Shown here piece by piece: positions 35,031-43,513 of a stretch of DNA of 64,000 nt. Every line of letters starts with the position of its first letter. Positions within the stretch are counted from its first letter, which is position 1. The notes beneath the pieces were generated by a model that was not told where the DNA came from, did no database searches, and saw only the letters and a program-made list of their open reading frames with translations. The DNA is from Flavobacterium aquaticum (lineage in GTDB: Bacteria; Bacteroidota; Bacteroidia; Flavobacteriales; Flavobacteriaceae), in the NCBI RefSeq assembly GCF_003259835.1, contig NZ_QLMI01000002.1, positions 1 to 64,000 on the forward strand. The letters are read 5' to 3'. Position numbers and translations under genes: made by a program.

Positions 35031-35089
35031 AAAAAAGCTCCACATTTCTGTGAAGCTTCTTAGTAGCGGGAACAGGACTCGAACCTGTG
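35031..35089. repeat. Right 59-bp direct repeat (attachment site, attR)
   Basis: Identical to 19998-20056. Here the tRNA-like sequence continues beyond the repeat to about 35120 but is defective, so the chromosomal target was a tRNA remnant, not a working gene. Confidence 0.9.
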
Positions 35090-35120
35090 TCCGCCGTGGC
35101 GGATATGAGCCCGACGAGCT
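35064..35120 (-). pseudogene. Truncated initiator tRNA remnant
   Basis: The 3' part of tRNA-fMet from the D-stem (GACGAGCT on +) to the discriminator base is present, but the segment forming the 3' side of the anticodon stem is replaced by a TCCGCC/GGCGGA palindrome, and the 5' acceptor and D-arm part is missing. It ends exactly where the GIY-YIG reading frame ends. Confidence 0.8.
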
Positions 35121-35373
35121 TATAGTTTAGAAATTATTTCTTTTATAAACTCTCTGCCTTTTCCTGATTTCAAAAGCTTCTCTCTTTTAAAGCCTCGGAT
35201 TTTGTTGTGAAAAACTCAACATATATAACTTGCCAAGGCCTAAACTTGATTGTATAACCTTTTTTACTCAAATAATTGTGAGATTTAAAACGTTCAATCA
35301 AATTTGACGTAAAACCAACATAAGTTTTACAATAATCCTTAGATAATAATATGTAAACCACAAATTCTTCCAT
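35120..35373 (-). pseudogene. GIY-YIG endonuclease-like gene with a frameshift
   Basis: The intact frame gives 67 residues (MEEFVVYILLSKDYCKTYVGFTSNLIERF, the GIY-YIG motifs as VYI and YVG) and stops after SEALKERSF. Skipping one base in the GAGAGA run near 35187 restores the expected family C-terminus (ALKREKLLKSGKGREFIKEII) and a stop at 35120-35122. So the gene carries a single-base frameshift, or there is a sequencing error. It is flanked by tRNA-fMet sequence on both sides. Confidence 0.75.
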
Positions 35374-35386
35374 AACTTTATAAAAA

Positions 35387-35410
35387 AAGCTTCACATTTC
35401 TGTGAAGCTT
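35387..35410 (-). terminator. Terminator of the tRNA-fMet pair
   Basis: Perfect arms AAGCTTCACA (35387-35396) and TGTGAAGCTT (35401-35410) with a TTTC loop on +, followed by a U-run on the - strand. A one-base variant of this hairpin is part of both attachment repeats. Confidence 0.8.
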
Positions 35411-35415
35411 CTTAG

Positions 35416-35488
35416 TAGCGGGAACAGGACTCGAACCTGTGACCTTCGGGTTATGAGCCCGACGAGCTGCCTACTGCTCTATCCCGCG
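35416..35488 (-). tRNA. tRNA-fMet (CAT), copy 2
   Basis: 73 bases without encoded CCA. Anticodon CAT in GGGCTCATAACCC. Initiator features are visible: no Watson-Crick pair at position 1-72 (C-U), three consecutive G-C pairs in the anticodon stem and an A11-U24 pair in the D-stem. The T-loop is TTCGAGT. Confidence 0.93.
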
Positions 35489-35517
35489 ATGTACGGTTGT
35501 AATTCAATAATTCTTAG

Positions 35518-35590
35518 TAGCGGGAACAGGACTCGAACCTGTGACCTTCGGGTTATGAGCCCGACGAGCTGCCTACTGCTCTATCCCGCG
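35518..35590 (-). tRNA. tRNA-fMet (CAT), copy 1
   Basis: Identical in sequence to the copy at 35416-35488, 29 bp upstream of it in transcription. The tandem pair explains why loss of a third copy to the element would be tolerated. Confidence 0.93.
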
Positions 35591-35680
35591 ATTTGTGAGT
35601 GCAAAGGTACAATCTTTATTTAAAATTACAAGACTTTTTTAAAAATAATGTTTTCTTTCTACTATTTCAGGCGTTATCAC

Positions 35681-35688
35681 TACCTTTG
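35681..35688 (+). promoter_or_regulatory. -7 promoter element of era
   Basis: TACCTTTG fits TAnnTTTG and ends 19 bp before the ATG at 35708. It lies inside the longer open frame from 35648 and so supports the later start. Confidence 0.6.
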
Positions 35689-35707
35689 TACCCATAAATA
35701 TATTGAA

Positions 35708-36592
35708 ATGGAGCACAGAGCAGGTTATGTAAATATTATTGGAAATCCAAATGTAGGAAAATCAACTCTTATGAATGCGTTTGTAGGCGAGCGCCTTTCT
35801 ATTATCACATCGAAAGCACAGACTACAAGACACCGTATTTTGGGAATTGTAAATGGAGATGATTTTCAAGTTTTATTTTCAGATACGCCAGGAATTATAA
35901 AACCAGCGTATGAATTGCAAAATTCGATGATGGATTTTGTGAAATCGGCTTTTGAAGATGCTGACATTTTGGTCTACATGGTAGAAATTGGCGAAAAAGA
36001 ATTAAAAGACGAAGCGTTTTTCAATAAGATTATCCATTCTAAGATTCCAGTTTTATTATTGTTGAATAAAATTGACAAATCAAACCAAGAACAATTAGAA
36101 GAACAAATGCAATTGTGGAAAGATAAAGTGCCAAATGCCGAAATCTATCCAATTTCTGCTTTAGAAAACTTTAATGTCCAAACCGTTTTTGATAGAATTA
36201 TCGAATTACTTCCTGTTTCTCCAGCGTTTTATCCAAAAGATGCTTTGACTGATAAACCAGAACGTTTCTTTGTAAACGAAACCATTCGTGAGAAAATCTT
36301 GTTGAATTACGATAAAGAAATTCCGTATGCTGTAGAAATTGAAACGGAAGAATTCATTGAAGACGACAACATCATTAGAATTCGCGCCGTAATTATGGTA
36401 GAACGCGATACCCAAAAAGGAATCATCATCGGTCACAAAGGTGCCGCTTTGAAGAAAGTTGGGATTCAAGCAAGAGAAGATTTAGAAAAATTCTTTGGAA
36501 AACAAATTCACTTGGCAACTTACGTTAAAGTAAATAAAGATTGGAGAAGTAACGAGCGTCAATTGAGACGTTTTGGGTATAACCAGAAGTAA
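35708..36592 (+). CDS. era: GTPase Era
   Basis: 294 residues from MEHRAGYVNIIGNPNVGKST. G1 GNPNVGKS, G3 DTPG, G4 NKID and the C-terminal KH domain (GIIIGHKGAALKKVGIQAREDLEKFFGKQIHLATYVKVNKDW) are all present. Era binds 16S rRNA and is needed for 30S subunit maturation. The start is chosen after the -7 element at 35681. Confidence 0.96.
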   Translation: MEHRAGYVNIIGNPNVGKSTLMNAFVGERLSIITSKAQTTRHRILGIVNGDDFQVLFSDTPGIIKPAYELQNSMMDFVKSAFEDADILVYMVEIGEKELKDEAFFNKIIHSKIPVLLLLNKIDKSNQEQLEEQMQLWKDKVPNAEIYPISALENFNVQTVFDRIIELLPVSPAFYPKDALTDKPERFFVNETIREKILLNYDKEIPYAVEIETEEFIEDDNIIRIRAVIMVERDTQKGIIIGHKGAALKKVGIQAREDLEKFFGKQIHLATYVKVNKDWRSNERQLRRFGYNQK

Positions 36593-36624
36593 GAAGAAAG
36601 AGCAAAGATAAAAGATAAAAGATG

Positions 36625-36644
36625 CCTGATGAATATTCATCAGG
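36625..36644. terminator. Terminator of era
   Basis: Perfect palindrome CCTGATGAATATTCATCAGG followed by a T-run on +. It also lies at the end of the convergent gene. Confidence 0.85.
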
Positions 36645-36649
36645 TTTTT

Positions 36650-37171
36650 TTATTCCAAAACCTTATACATTAAGTCTTCTAATTCATGCATTTGTGGCAC
36701 ACCGCGCTCTCGGTTTAATCGTGCCATAAAATAGAGCGAAAACCAAAACACAACCATAATTCCCATAATACTGAAATCTAAAACTACAGATTGTTTTAGT
36801 GACCAATGTGTATAAGCCATCATAGCAAAGACTAAAAACAATCCTGCAATGATAAAATGCAAAAACATAAAAAGCGTCCAAAGCAATTGCTCAGGTCCGA
36901 ACAAACCTTTTACGATGGTTTTACCTTCATTTGCTTCTAATTCTAAATGTAAAAAAGGCGAATAGTATTTTCGTTTTTCTTTGCTGAAATAAAAATACAA
37001 ATGCTCATCGATTATTTTTATTTGATAATCGGCTTTGAGTTCAGTTTTTAGCTGTTTTGCTTTTTCTAAAATTTTATCGACACTATTTTTTGATTCGACT
37101 TCAAACTTTGGTCGTAGTGCAATACTTTTTTCAGGTTCCATTTCTTCTGATTTTAAAGCTAATATATACAT
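36650..37171 (-). CDS. Unknown two-helix membrane protein
   Basis: About 173 residues from the ATG at 37171 (MYILALKSEEMEPEKS); a second candidate is MEPEKS at 37141. A cytoplasmic N-terminal region with a YYSPFLHLELEANEGKTIVKGLFGP beta segment precedes two membrane helices (about 105-125 and 135-155). It resembles YcxB-like membrane proteins in layout, but I cannot assign a family. It lies between era and der, convergent with era. Confidence 0.6.
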   Translation of the reverse strand: MYILALKSEEMEPEKSIALRPKFEVESKNSVDKILEKAKQLKTELKADYQIKIIDEHLYFYFSKEKRKYYSPFLHLELEANEGKTIVKGLFGPEQLLWTLFMFLHFIIAGLFLVFAMMAYTHWSLKQSVVLDFSIMGIMVVFWFSLYFMARLNRERGVPQMHELEDLMYKVLE

Positions 37172-37199
37172 TTTTAACAAATGTTGAATAAATTTTACA

Positions 37200-37350
37200 T
37201 CCTAGCCCAGATAGAAACGGAAACCCCGCAAATTTTTGACCTATTTTTTCTTTTTATTTGGACAGCGACCTAAGAAGCTGACCGAATAAATTTAGAAAAA
37301 AAGAGCTAAAATTGTGGAGTTGTAGTGGATAGCTGGAAAAAGCTCCAAAA
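37200..37350 (+). ncRNA. Possible structured non-coding RNA or Flavobacterium intergenic repeat
   Basis: The segment beginning TAGCCCAGATAGAAACGGAAA and ending with TAGTGGATAGCTGGAAAAAGCTCC has no ORF and contains pairable ends (GAGCT near 37309, AGCTCC near 37341). It resembles an intergenic sequence often seen in Flavobacterium genomes, possibly the Flavo-1 RNA class. This is recall, not a search result. It lies directly upstream of the der promoter. Confidence 0.35.
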
Positions 37351-37357
37351 AAAATCG

Positions 37358-37365
37358 TACTTTTG
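37358..37365 (+). promoter_or_regulatory. -7 promoter element of der
   Basis: TACTTTTG fits TAnnTTTG and ends 18 bp before the ATG at 37384. It overlaps the upstream TTG (37363), supporting the ATG start. Confidence 0.6.
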
Positions 37366-37383
37366 CCGATTCAAAATAAGATT

Positions 37384-38694
37384 ATGAATAATATTGTTGC
37401 CATTGTAGGAAGACCAAATGTTGGAAAATCCACATTTTTTAACCGTTTAATTCAGCGAAGAGAAGCTATTGTTGACTCGGTAAGCGGTGTTACGCGTGAT
37501 AGAAATTATGGAAAAAGTGAGTGGAACGGAAAGGAATTTTCGGTAATTGATACGGGAGGTTATATCAAAGGTTCTGACGATATTTTTGAAGGAGAAATTC
37601 GTCGTCAAGTAGAATTAGCTATTGACGAGGCAGATGCTATTGTTTTTGTGGTTGATGTTGAGGAAGGCATAACTCCAATGGATGAGGAAGTAGCGAAATT
37701 ACTTCGTAAAGTTAAAAAACCTATACTTTTAGTTGTAAATAAAGTAGACAACGCCATGCGTGAAAAAGACGCAGTTGAGTTTTATAATTTAGGATTAGGA
37801 GAATATTTTTCAATTTCGGGAATGAGCGGAAGCGGAACAGGAGAACTTTTAGACAAATTAGTTGAAGTGCTACCTGAAATGCCAGAAGTTACCGAAGAAG
37901 TGGAACCATTACCAAGATTTTGTGTAGTAGGAAGACCAAATGCAGGAAAATCTTCATTCATCAACGCTTTAATTGGCGAAGATAGATTTGTAGTAACGGA
38001 TATCGCAGGAACTACCCGTGATGCAATTGACACAAAATACAACCGTTTTGGATTCGAGTTCAACCTAGTAGATACAGCCGGAATTAGACGTAAAGCAAAA
38101 GTAAAAGAAGATTTAGAATTTTATTCGGTAATGCGTTCCGTAAGAGCTATTGAGCATAGTGATGTTTGTTTACTAGTTATTGATGCGACTCGTGGATTTG
38201 AAGGACAAGATCAAAGTATTTTTTGGTTGGCTGAGAAAAACCGAAAAGGAATTGTAATCTTAGTTAACAAATGGGATTTGGTTGAAAAAGATACCATGAG
38301 TACACGTGATTACGAGAGAAAAATTAGAGAAGAAATTGCTCCTTTTACTGATGTGCCGATTTTATTTATTTCAGCTTTAACCAAACAACGTTTATTAAAA
38401 GCGTTGGAAACCGCAGTTGAAGTTTTTGAAAATAGAAAACAACGTATTTCGACTTCGAAATTCAATGAGTTGATGTTGCCAATTATTGAAGCAACGCCTC
38501 CACCAGCATTGAAAGGAAAATACATCAAGATTAAATATTGCATGCAATTGCCAACACCAACTCCTCAGTTTGTGTTTTTTGCCAACTTGCCACAATATGT
38601 AAAAGATCCATACAAACGTTTTATTGAAAATAAACTAAGAGAACAATACAACTTTAGTGGCGTTCCAATTGATATTTATTTTAGACAGAAATAA
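37384..38694 (+). CDS. der: Ribosome assembly GTPase Der (EngA)
   Basis: 436 residues starting [17 protein letters not shown]. Two tandem G domains: first with [13 protein letters not shown] and NKVD; second with [13 protein letters not shown] and NKWD. A C-terminal KH-like domain follows. Der acts in 50S subunit assembly. It has its own promoter element and a terminator. Confidence 0.97.
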   Translation: MNNIVAIVGRPNVGKSTFFNRLIQRREAIVDSVSGVTRDRNYGKSEWNGKEFSVIDTGGYIKGSDDIFEGEIRRQVELAIDEADAIVFVVDVEEGITPMDEEVAKLLRKVKKPILLVVNKVDNAMREKDAVEFYNLGLGEYFSISGMSGSGTGELLDKLVEVLPEMPEVTEEVEPLPRFCVVGRPNAGKSSFINALIGEDRFVVTDIAGTTRDAIDTKYNRFGFEFNLVDTAGIRRKAKVKEDLEFYSVMRSVRAIEHSDVCLLVIDATRGFEGQDQSIFWLAEKNRKGIVILVNKWDLVEKDTMSTRDYERKIREEIAPFTDVPILFISALTKQRLLKALETAVEVFENRKQRISTSKFNELMLPIIEATPPPALKGKYIKIKYCMQLPTPTPQFVFFANLPQYVKDPYKRFIENKLREQYNFSGVPIDIYFRQK

Positions 38695-38700
38695 TTGAAA

Positions 38701-38724
38701 AAACCGAAGTTAACGCTTCGGTTT
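38701..38724 (+). terminator. Terminator of der
   Basis: Arms AAACCGAAG (38701-38709) and CTTCGGTTT (38716-38724) are followed by a T-run. Confidence 0.9.
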
Positions 38725-38824
38725 TTTTGTGGTTTTTGTTAAATTATTCGTAAGAAAATTTTTAATTACACAATAAATATTTTATTTCGCTGTTAATTAC
38801 AACTTAAACTAATTAACACCTTTC

Positions 38825-41608
38825 ATGTTTCAGAAAATCGCCTGTTTTGCTTTATTTTTATTCTCAATCTTGAGTTTTAGCCAAAGTACTATTTCTTTAA
38901 AAGGAAAAATTATTGACAAAAACACTTCCGTTCCTTTAGAATCTGCTACAATATATTTAAAATCAGTAAAAGATTCTACTTTGATAGATTATACGATTTC
39001 GGATAAAAACGGAAATTTTACTTTTAAAACAAAAAAAATAGAAAATGCCATCTATTTTAAAATTTCATACATTGGTTATAATGATTTTACAGAAAAAATT
39101 GAAAATTTAAAAGCTGATAAGGATTTTGGCTCAATAAAACTAGATGAAAATGTAAGTTCTTTAAAAGAAGTAGTCATTCAATCCGAAGCGCCACCAGTTA
39201 CAATTAAAAATGACACATTAGAATTTAATGCTTCATCATTTAAAGTTCGTCCAGATGCTAATGTGGAAGCGTTATTAAAACAATTACCAGGCGTTGAAAT
39301 AGATGAAGAAGGCAAAATTACCGTTAACGGAAAAGAAGTAAATAACATATTAGTCAACGGGAAACCTTTCTTTGGTAAAGATGGAAAAATTGCTACTCAA
39401 AATTTACCTGCCGAAATAATTAGCAAAGTACAAGTCACCGATACCAAAACTAAAGAAGAAGAATTATCCGGTCAAGATGCCACTTCTGATGAAAAAACGA
39501 TTAATTTAACCATTCAGGAAGATAAAAACAAAGGTGTTTTTGGAAAAGCAAATGTGGGTTATGGAACAGATGAACGATACGAATCAAGTTTGTTATTCAA
39601 CTATTTTAAAGACACGCAAAAGGTAAGTGTTTTAGGTTCTGCTAACAACATCAACTCTGTCGGTTTTTCAATGGATGAGATTTTTGACAATATGGGTGGC
39701 GGAAGAAATAGCTCAATCTGGGTTAACGATAATGGTAGTTTTGGAATTAACGGAATGCAGTTTGGTGGGAACAATGGTATAACAACATCAAATATGATTG
39801 GCGTAAACTTCGCTGATGAATGGGCGAAAAAGAAAATCAATCCAAATGGAAGTTACTACTATTCGAATACAGAAACGAACAATAATAACAGAACTAACAG
39901 AATCAACTTACTTCCTACAGGAAATACAAATACTTTGGCAGAGTCAAAAACTAAGTCTATTTCTGATGGACATAGCATTGCAATGGATTTTGAAATAAAA
40001 ATTGATTCAACAACAACTTTATATTGGAGTCCAAGTTTTACAAAAAGTGAAATAAAAAATAAGAATTCTGGTTTTGATGCAACATTTGATGAATCTGGAA
40101 CTGCTTTAAACGAAAACACGAACAATAACAATTGGTCAAGCAATAAAAACACCTTTAAAAATAGTCTTTATTTTTATAAGCAGTTAAAGAAAAAAGGAAG
40201 AGGAATTAATTTTTCTTTGAGTAACGAAAACAGCAAAAATGATTCTGATTTATTTACAAAAACAACTACTACTTTTTTTCAGTCAGGAAGTTCAAATGAC
40301 GAAAGAGACCAATTTAGAGTTGACGCCTCAAAAGACGATAGTTTTAGATTTGAAATGGGCTACAACGAACCTTTAAAAGATTCATTAGTCTTAAATTTTA
40401 AAACTGTCTATAACTATAAAAAATCTAATGATGTCAGAGAAACTTATGATTATGACAGCGGATTAAATTCGTATTCAAACTTTAATGATTTGCTCTCAAA
40501 TGATATTATCTCTTCTACTTCATCCGTAACTCCAATGGTTGGAATTAGTATTCGAAAGAAAAAAATACGAGGAAGTATTTCTATGGGAACAGAAATTATA
40601 AATTTTAATAATCAATCTAATTATTTATCCAACTCAACTACGGTAAACAAAAACTATATGTATCCAAAAATGAATGGATATTTGAATATTACATTAGGAA
40701 AATCTAAATCGATTTATGGCTATTATTCATACGAAGTAAATTTACCAAGTGCTAATCAAATTTTACCGTTCGAAAATTTAGCAAATCCATTGAATACTAT
40801 TATTGGAAATGCCGATTTAAAACCTAACGAGAATTACTCACTTTATACCAACTTTAATAATTATGATTATGCAACCCGAAGTGGTTTTTATGCTTATGCT
40901 GGAGGAGATTACAACGTAAATCAAATCGTAGCTTCAACTACTTATGATGCCGATTTTAAAGCAACTACAACCTATCAAAATGTAGACAGAGCTTATAATA
41001 CTTATGTTGGTTTTAGTTTAAACAAATCGTTAAAGAAAGAAAAAAGAACCTTTAAATATGGATTAGGATTGCAGTTTGATTACAATTATGATCAAGGCTT
41101 AACCAATGCCGCATTATTTGAATCTAAAGGATTGACACTAAGTCCAAGAGCCAATATTACTTGGTCTATTGACGAAATGATTACGATTAATCCATCGTAT
41201 AGATACACTTATATTACAAATGATTTCACAAATTATGTTATTGATAACACGAAAAACTTTAAGCATAGTGCTAAGTTAGAAATTACAAGTTACTGGCCTA
41301 AAAAAGTAGTTTTAGGAAGTGATTTTGGTTACAACTACAACTCTAATATCGCAGATGGTTTTCAAAAAGATTTCTACTTATGGAATTTGAGTTTGGGATA
41401 CAATTTCTTCCAAGATAAACTATTAGCCAAAGTAAAAGTGTACGATGTTTTAAATCAAAATATCAGCGCAACCCGAACCATTACACCAACCGCCATTACC
41501 GATATGGAAAATACCGTTTTACAACAATATGCTATGTTTTCTTTGACCTATAAATTAGAAAAATTTGGTGGTAAGAAAAAAGAAGGTGGTATTATGTTTA
41601 TGGATTAA
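38825..41608 (+). CDS. TonB-receptor-like outer-membrane beta-barrel protein
   Basis: 927 residues. Signal peptide (MFQKIACFALFLFSILSFSQ), an N-terminal carboxypeptidase-regulatory-like domain (GKIIDKNTSVPLESATIYL ... ISDKNGNFTF), a plug-like segment (NVEALLKQLPGVEIDEEGKITVNGKEVNNILVNGKPFF) and a long barrel. This is the outer-membrane barrel family 3 type seen in Bacteroidota. Substrate unknown, and no SusD partner is next to it. It ends at a strong terminator. Confidence 0.87.
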   Translation: MFQKIACFALFLFSILSFSQSTISLKGKIIDKNTSVPLESATIYLKSVKDSTLIDYTISDKNGNFTFKTKKIENAIYFKISYIGYNDFTEKIENLKADKDFGSIKLDENVSSLKEVVIQSEAPPVTIKNDTLEFNASSFKVRPDANVEALLKQLPGVEIDEEGKITVNGKEVNNILVNGKPFFGKDGKIATQNLPAEIISKVQVTDTKTKEEELSGQDATSDEKTINLTIQEDKNKGVFGKANVGYGTDERYESSLLFNYFKDTQKVSVLGSANNINSVGFSMDEIFDNMGGGRNSSIWVNDNGSFGINGMQFGGNNGITTSNMIGVNFADEWAKKKINPNGSYYYSNTETNNNNRTNRINLLPTGNTNTLAESKTKSISDGHSIAMDFEIKIDSTTTLYWSPSFTKSEIKNKNSGFDATFDESGTALNENTNNNNWSSNKNTFKNSLYFYKQLKKKGRGINFSLSNENSKNDSDLFTKTTTTFFQSGSSNDERDQFRVDASKDDSFRFEMGYNEPLKDSLVLNFKTVYNYKKSNDVRETYDYDSGLNSYSNFNDLLSNDIISSTSSVTPMVGISIRKKKIRGSISMGTEIINFNNQSNYLSNSTTVNKNYMYPKMNGYLNITLGKSKSIYGYYSYEVNLPSANQILPFENLANPLNTIIGNADLKPNENYSLYTNFNNYDYATRSGFYAYAGGDYNVNQIVASTTYDADFKATTTYQNVDRAYNTYVGFSLNKSLKKEKRTFKYGLGLQFDYNYDQGLTNAALFESKGLTLSPRANITWSIDEMITINPSYRYTYITNDFTNYVIDNTKNFKHSAKLEITSYWPKKVVLGSDFGYNYNSNIADGFQKDFYLWNLSLGYNFFQDKLLAKVKVYDVLNQNISATRTITPTAITDMENTVLQQYAMFSLTYKLEKFGGKKKEGGIMFMD

Positions 41609-41615
41609 AACAAAA

Positions 41616-41640
41616 AACTCGTTAGTATTGCTAACGAGTT
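41616..41640. terminator. Terminator between convergent genes
   Basis: Arms AACTCGTTAG (41616-41625) and CTAACGAGTT (41631-41640) with a TATTG loop and a T-run on +. Confidence 0.9.
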
Positions 41641-41666
41641 TTTTTTATGATTACTTTTTAATTAAT

Positions 41667-42431
41667 TTACCAACTTCCGCCAGCTCCACCACCAGAGAAA
41701 CCGCCACCGCCAAAGCCGCCGCCGAATCCACCTGATGAACCACCACCAAAGCTTCCACCACCAAAACCTCCGTTTCCTCTTCCAAGGCTACTAAGAATGA
41801 TGATGTCGCCTAAATCTAAACCTCTTGAACCACCACCTGAATTTCCTCCACCCTTACTAGCTTTTGAAATAATCAATATTAGAATAACTACAAAAACAAT
41901 AATTGGCAAAATTGGAAAATCCTTATTCGATTCTTTTCTAGAACCTTTGTATTTTCCCTTTAAAACTTCAAAAATAGCATCGGCACCTTTGTCTAAACCG
42001 CTGTAATAACTTCCAGCTTTGAACTCGGGAATGATGATATTTCGAATAAGTTCTCCGTTAATTCCTGCTGTTAATCTATCTTCTACCCCATATCCTGGAG
42101 AAATCCAAATTTCTCTATCGTTTTTGGAAAGTAAAATTAGAATTCCGTTGTCTTCTTTTTCTTGACCAATTCCCCACTCTTGTGCCCATCTTGGAGTCAA
42201 AAGTCCAATAGATTCTCCTTTTAAATCATCAATGGTTATCACTACAATTTGAGTCGTAGTAGAATCGGAATAGCGAACCAATTTGTTCTCTAATTCTTTT
42301 TCTTCTGTCGGATTTAAAACATCAGCATAATCGTAAACACTCGTTTGAAAAGAAGGTACTTTTGGAATTGTAAATTGAGCATTAGCATAAATTCCGAAAA
42401 GGAAAAACACTAGAATAAATAGCTTTTTCAT
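41667..42431 (-). CDS. TPM-domain protein with glycine-rich tail
   Basis: 254 residues from the ATG at 42431 (MKKLFILVFFLFGIYANAQ signal peptide), one base after the upstream stop. The TPM (TLP18.3/Psb32/MOLO-1) domain follows: VYDYADVLNPTEEKELENKL ... WGIGQEKEDNGILILLSKNDREIWISPGYGVEDRLT. A membrane helix (about 175-190) and a Gly/Ser/Phe-rich tail end it. Third gene of a lemA-TPM-TPM operon; exact role unknown. Confidence 0.85.
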   Translation of the reverse strand: MKKLFILVFFLFGIYANAQFTIPKVPSFQTSVYDYADVLNPTEEKELENKLVRYSDSTTTQIVVITIDDLKGESIGLLTPRWAQEWGIGQEKEDNGILILLSKNDREIWISPGYGVEDRLTAGINGELIRNIIIPEFKAGSYYSGLDKGADAIFEVLKGKYKGSRKESNKDFPILPIIVFVVILILIISKASKGGGNSGGGSRGLDLGDIIILSSLGRGNGGFGGGSFGGGSSGGFGGGFGGGGFSGGGAGGSW

Positions 42432-42432
42432 A

Positions 42433-42870
42433 TTAACCTCTCGAAATTTCGTTAGACAATTCATTTGTATCATCCGATTGATATGGGAAATATTTTTTCA
42501 ATCGTTCGCCAGCTCTCAGAATTCCTTCTACCAAGCCTTTTTTGTAATTTCCTTCTTTAAAATTAGCAATAACAACATCTTTAGTACAATCCCAAAAATC
42601 AGATTCTACTACTTTATCGATACCTTCATCTCCAATTATAGCAAACTTTTTATCGGCTACACCTACATAAAACAGCACTCCGTTTCGGTCTTGTGTTTCG
42701 TGCATGTGAAGTTCAAAAAAAACCTCCTGAGCTCGGTCAAGAGGTGATTTTTCTGTATGTTCTTCTAAATGCACTCTGATTTCTCCCGAAGTGTTTTTTT
42801 CCGCTTCAATAATCGCTTGAACAATTTCTTGTTCGTCTGCTTTTGATAAGAAATCTTCTGTTTTAGACAT
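42433..42870 (-). CDS. TPM-domain protein without signal peptide
   Basis: 145 residues: ISGEIRVHLEEH-type start (EKNTSGEIRVHLEEHTEKSPLDRAQEVFFELHMHETQDRNGVLFYVGVADKKFAIIGDEGIDKVV) of the TPM family. No signal peptide, so cytoplasmic. Its ATG overlaps the lemA stop by one base, indicating translational coupling. Confidence 0.85.
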   Translation of the reverse strand: MSKTEDFLSKADEQEIVQAIIEAEKNTSGEIRVHLEEHTEKSPLDRAQEVFFELHMHETQDRNGVLFYVGVADKKFAIIGDEGIDKVVESDFWDCTKDVVIANFKEGNYKKGLVEGILRAGERLKKYFPYQSDDTNELSNEISRG

Positions 42871-43484
42871 TATTTTTTCTCTTTATTGAAATCAAATTCT
42901 ACATCAACTGGTTTTTCAGCACCTGCAACTGCATCAAAATATGGTTTCTCTTTGTAGTTTCCTAAGAACATTGAGTTAGGAAAAACCAAAATGTAGTTGT
43001 TGTATTTTTGAACTGATTCGTTAAAACGTGTTCTTGCTGTTAAGATTTGATTTTCTGTACTAGCTAACTCATCTTGTAATTTCAAGAAGTTTTGATTTGC
43101 TTTTAAATCTGGATATTGCTCCACAGTAACTAATAATCTTGACAAAGAACTATTTAAGTTTCCTTGCGCTTGATTAAATTGTGTTAATTGTTCTGGCGTC
43201 ATATTCGTTGGATCAATTTTTACAGAAGTTGCTTCAGAACGTGCTTTAATTACAGCTTCTAAAGTAGATTTTTCAAAATCAGCCGAACCTTGAACCGTTT
43301 TAACTAAATTTCCAATAAGGTCATTTCTTCTTTGGTATGAAGTTTCTACATTTCCCCATTCTTTATTTACTTCCTGATTTACACGAACGGCTCCGTTTTT
43401 AATTCCGACATACCAAAATCCAAGTATTAATAACAATACCACTAATCCTCCAACTCCTATTATCCAAGGCAAAAATTTTCTCAT
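42870..43484 (-). CDS. lemA: LemA family protein
   Basis: 204 residues. One N-terminal membrane helix (WIIGVGGLVVLLLILGFWYVGI) is followed by a helical domain with VNKEWGNVETSYQRRNDLIGNLVKTVQG and YNNYILVFPNSMFLGNYKEKPYF, the LemA signature. First gene of the operon with two TPM proteins, a frequent arrangement in bacteria. Function is not established. Confidence 0.92.
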   Translation of the reverse strand: MRKFLPWIIGVGGLVVLLLILGFWYVGIKNGAVRVNQEVNKEWGNVETSYQRRNDLIGNLVKTVQGSADFEKSTLEAVIKARSEATSVKIDPTNMTPEQLTQFNQAQGNLNSSLSRLLVTVEQYPDLKANQNFLKLQDELASTENQILTARTRFNESVQKYNNYILVFPNSMFLGNYKEKPYFDAVAGAEKPVDVEFDFNKEKK

Positions 43485-43513
43485 AGTTTTAAATTTTAAA
43501 GTTTATTAATTGT

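Larger units (their letters stand above)
19998..35089. mobile_element. Integrative element of about 15 kb inserted at a tRNA-fMet 3' end
   Basis: It is bounded by perfect 59-bp direct repeats derived from the initiator tRNA gene and its terminator, with a tyrosine recombinase at the right end reading inwards. It is more A/T-rich than the flanks. Gene content: four unknown/exported proteins, HTH regulator, RadC, a small unknown protein, a 1649-aa NTPase with PLD-like end, DUF3871, RecA-like ATPase, SF2 helicase and integrase. I see no relaxase, coupling protein, conjugation gene or phage structural gene, so it is either mobilised in trans, excises only, or is a satellite-like element. It carries its own terminators after nearly every gene. 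Confidence 0.88.

Noticed and set aside
19998..35089. Prophage
   Set aside because: No capsid, portal, terminase, tail or lysis gene is visible; only integration, replication-like and cargo genes.
35402..35623. 73-aa open frame with two SGNRTRTCDLRVMSPTS segments
   Set aside because: It is the antisense translation of the two tandem tRNA-fMet genes; the repeat comes from the tRNAs.
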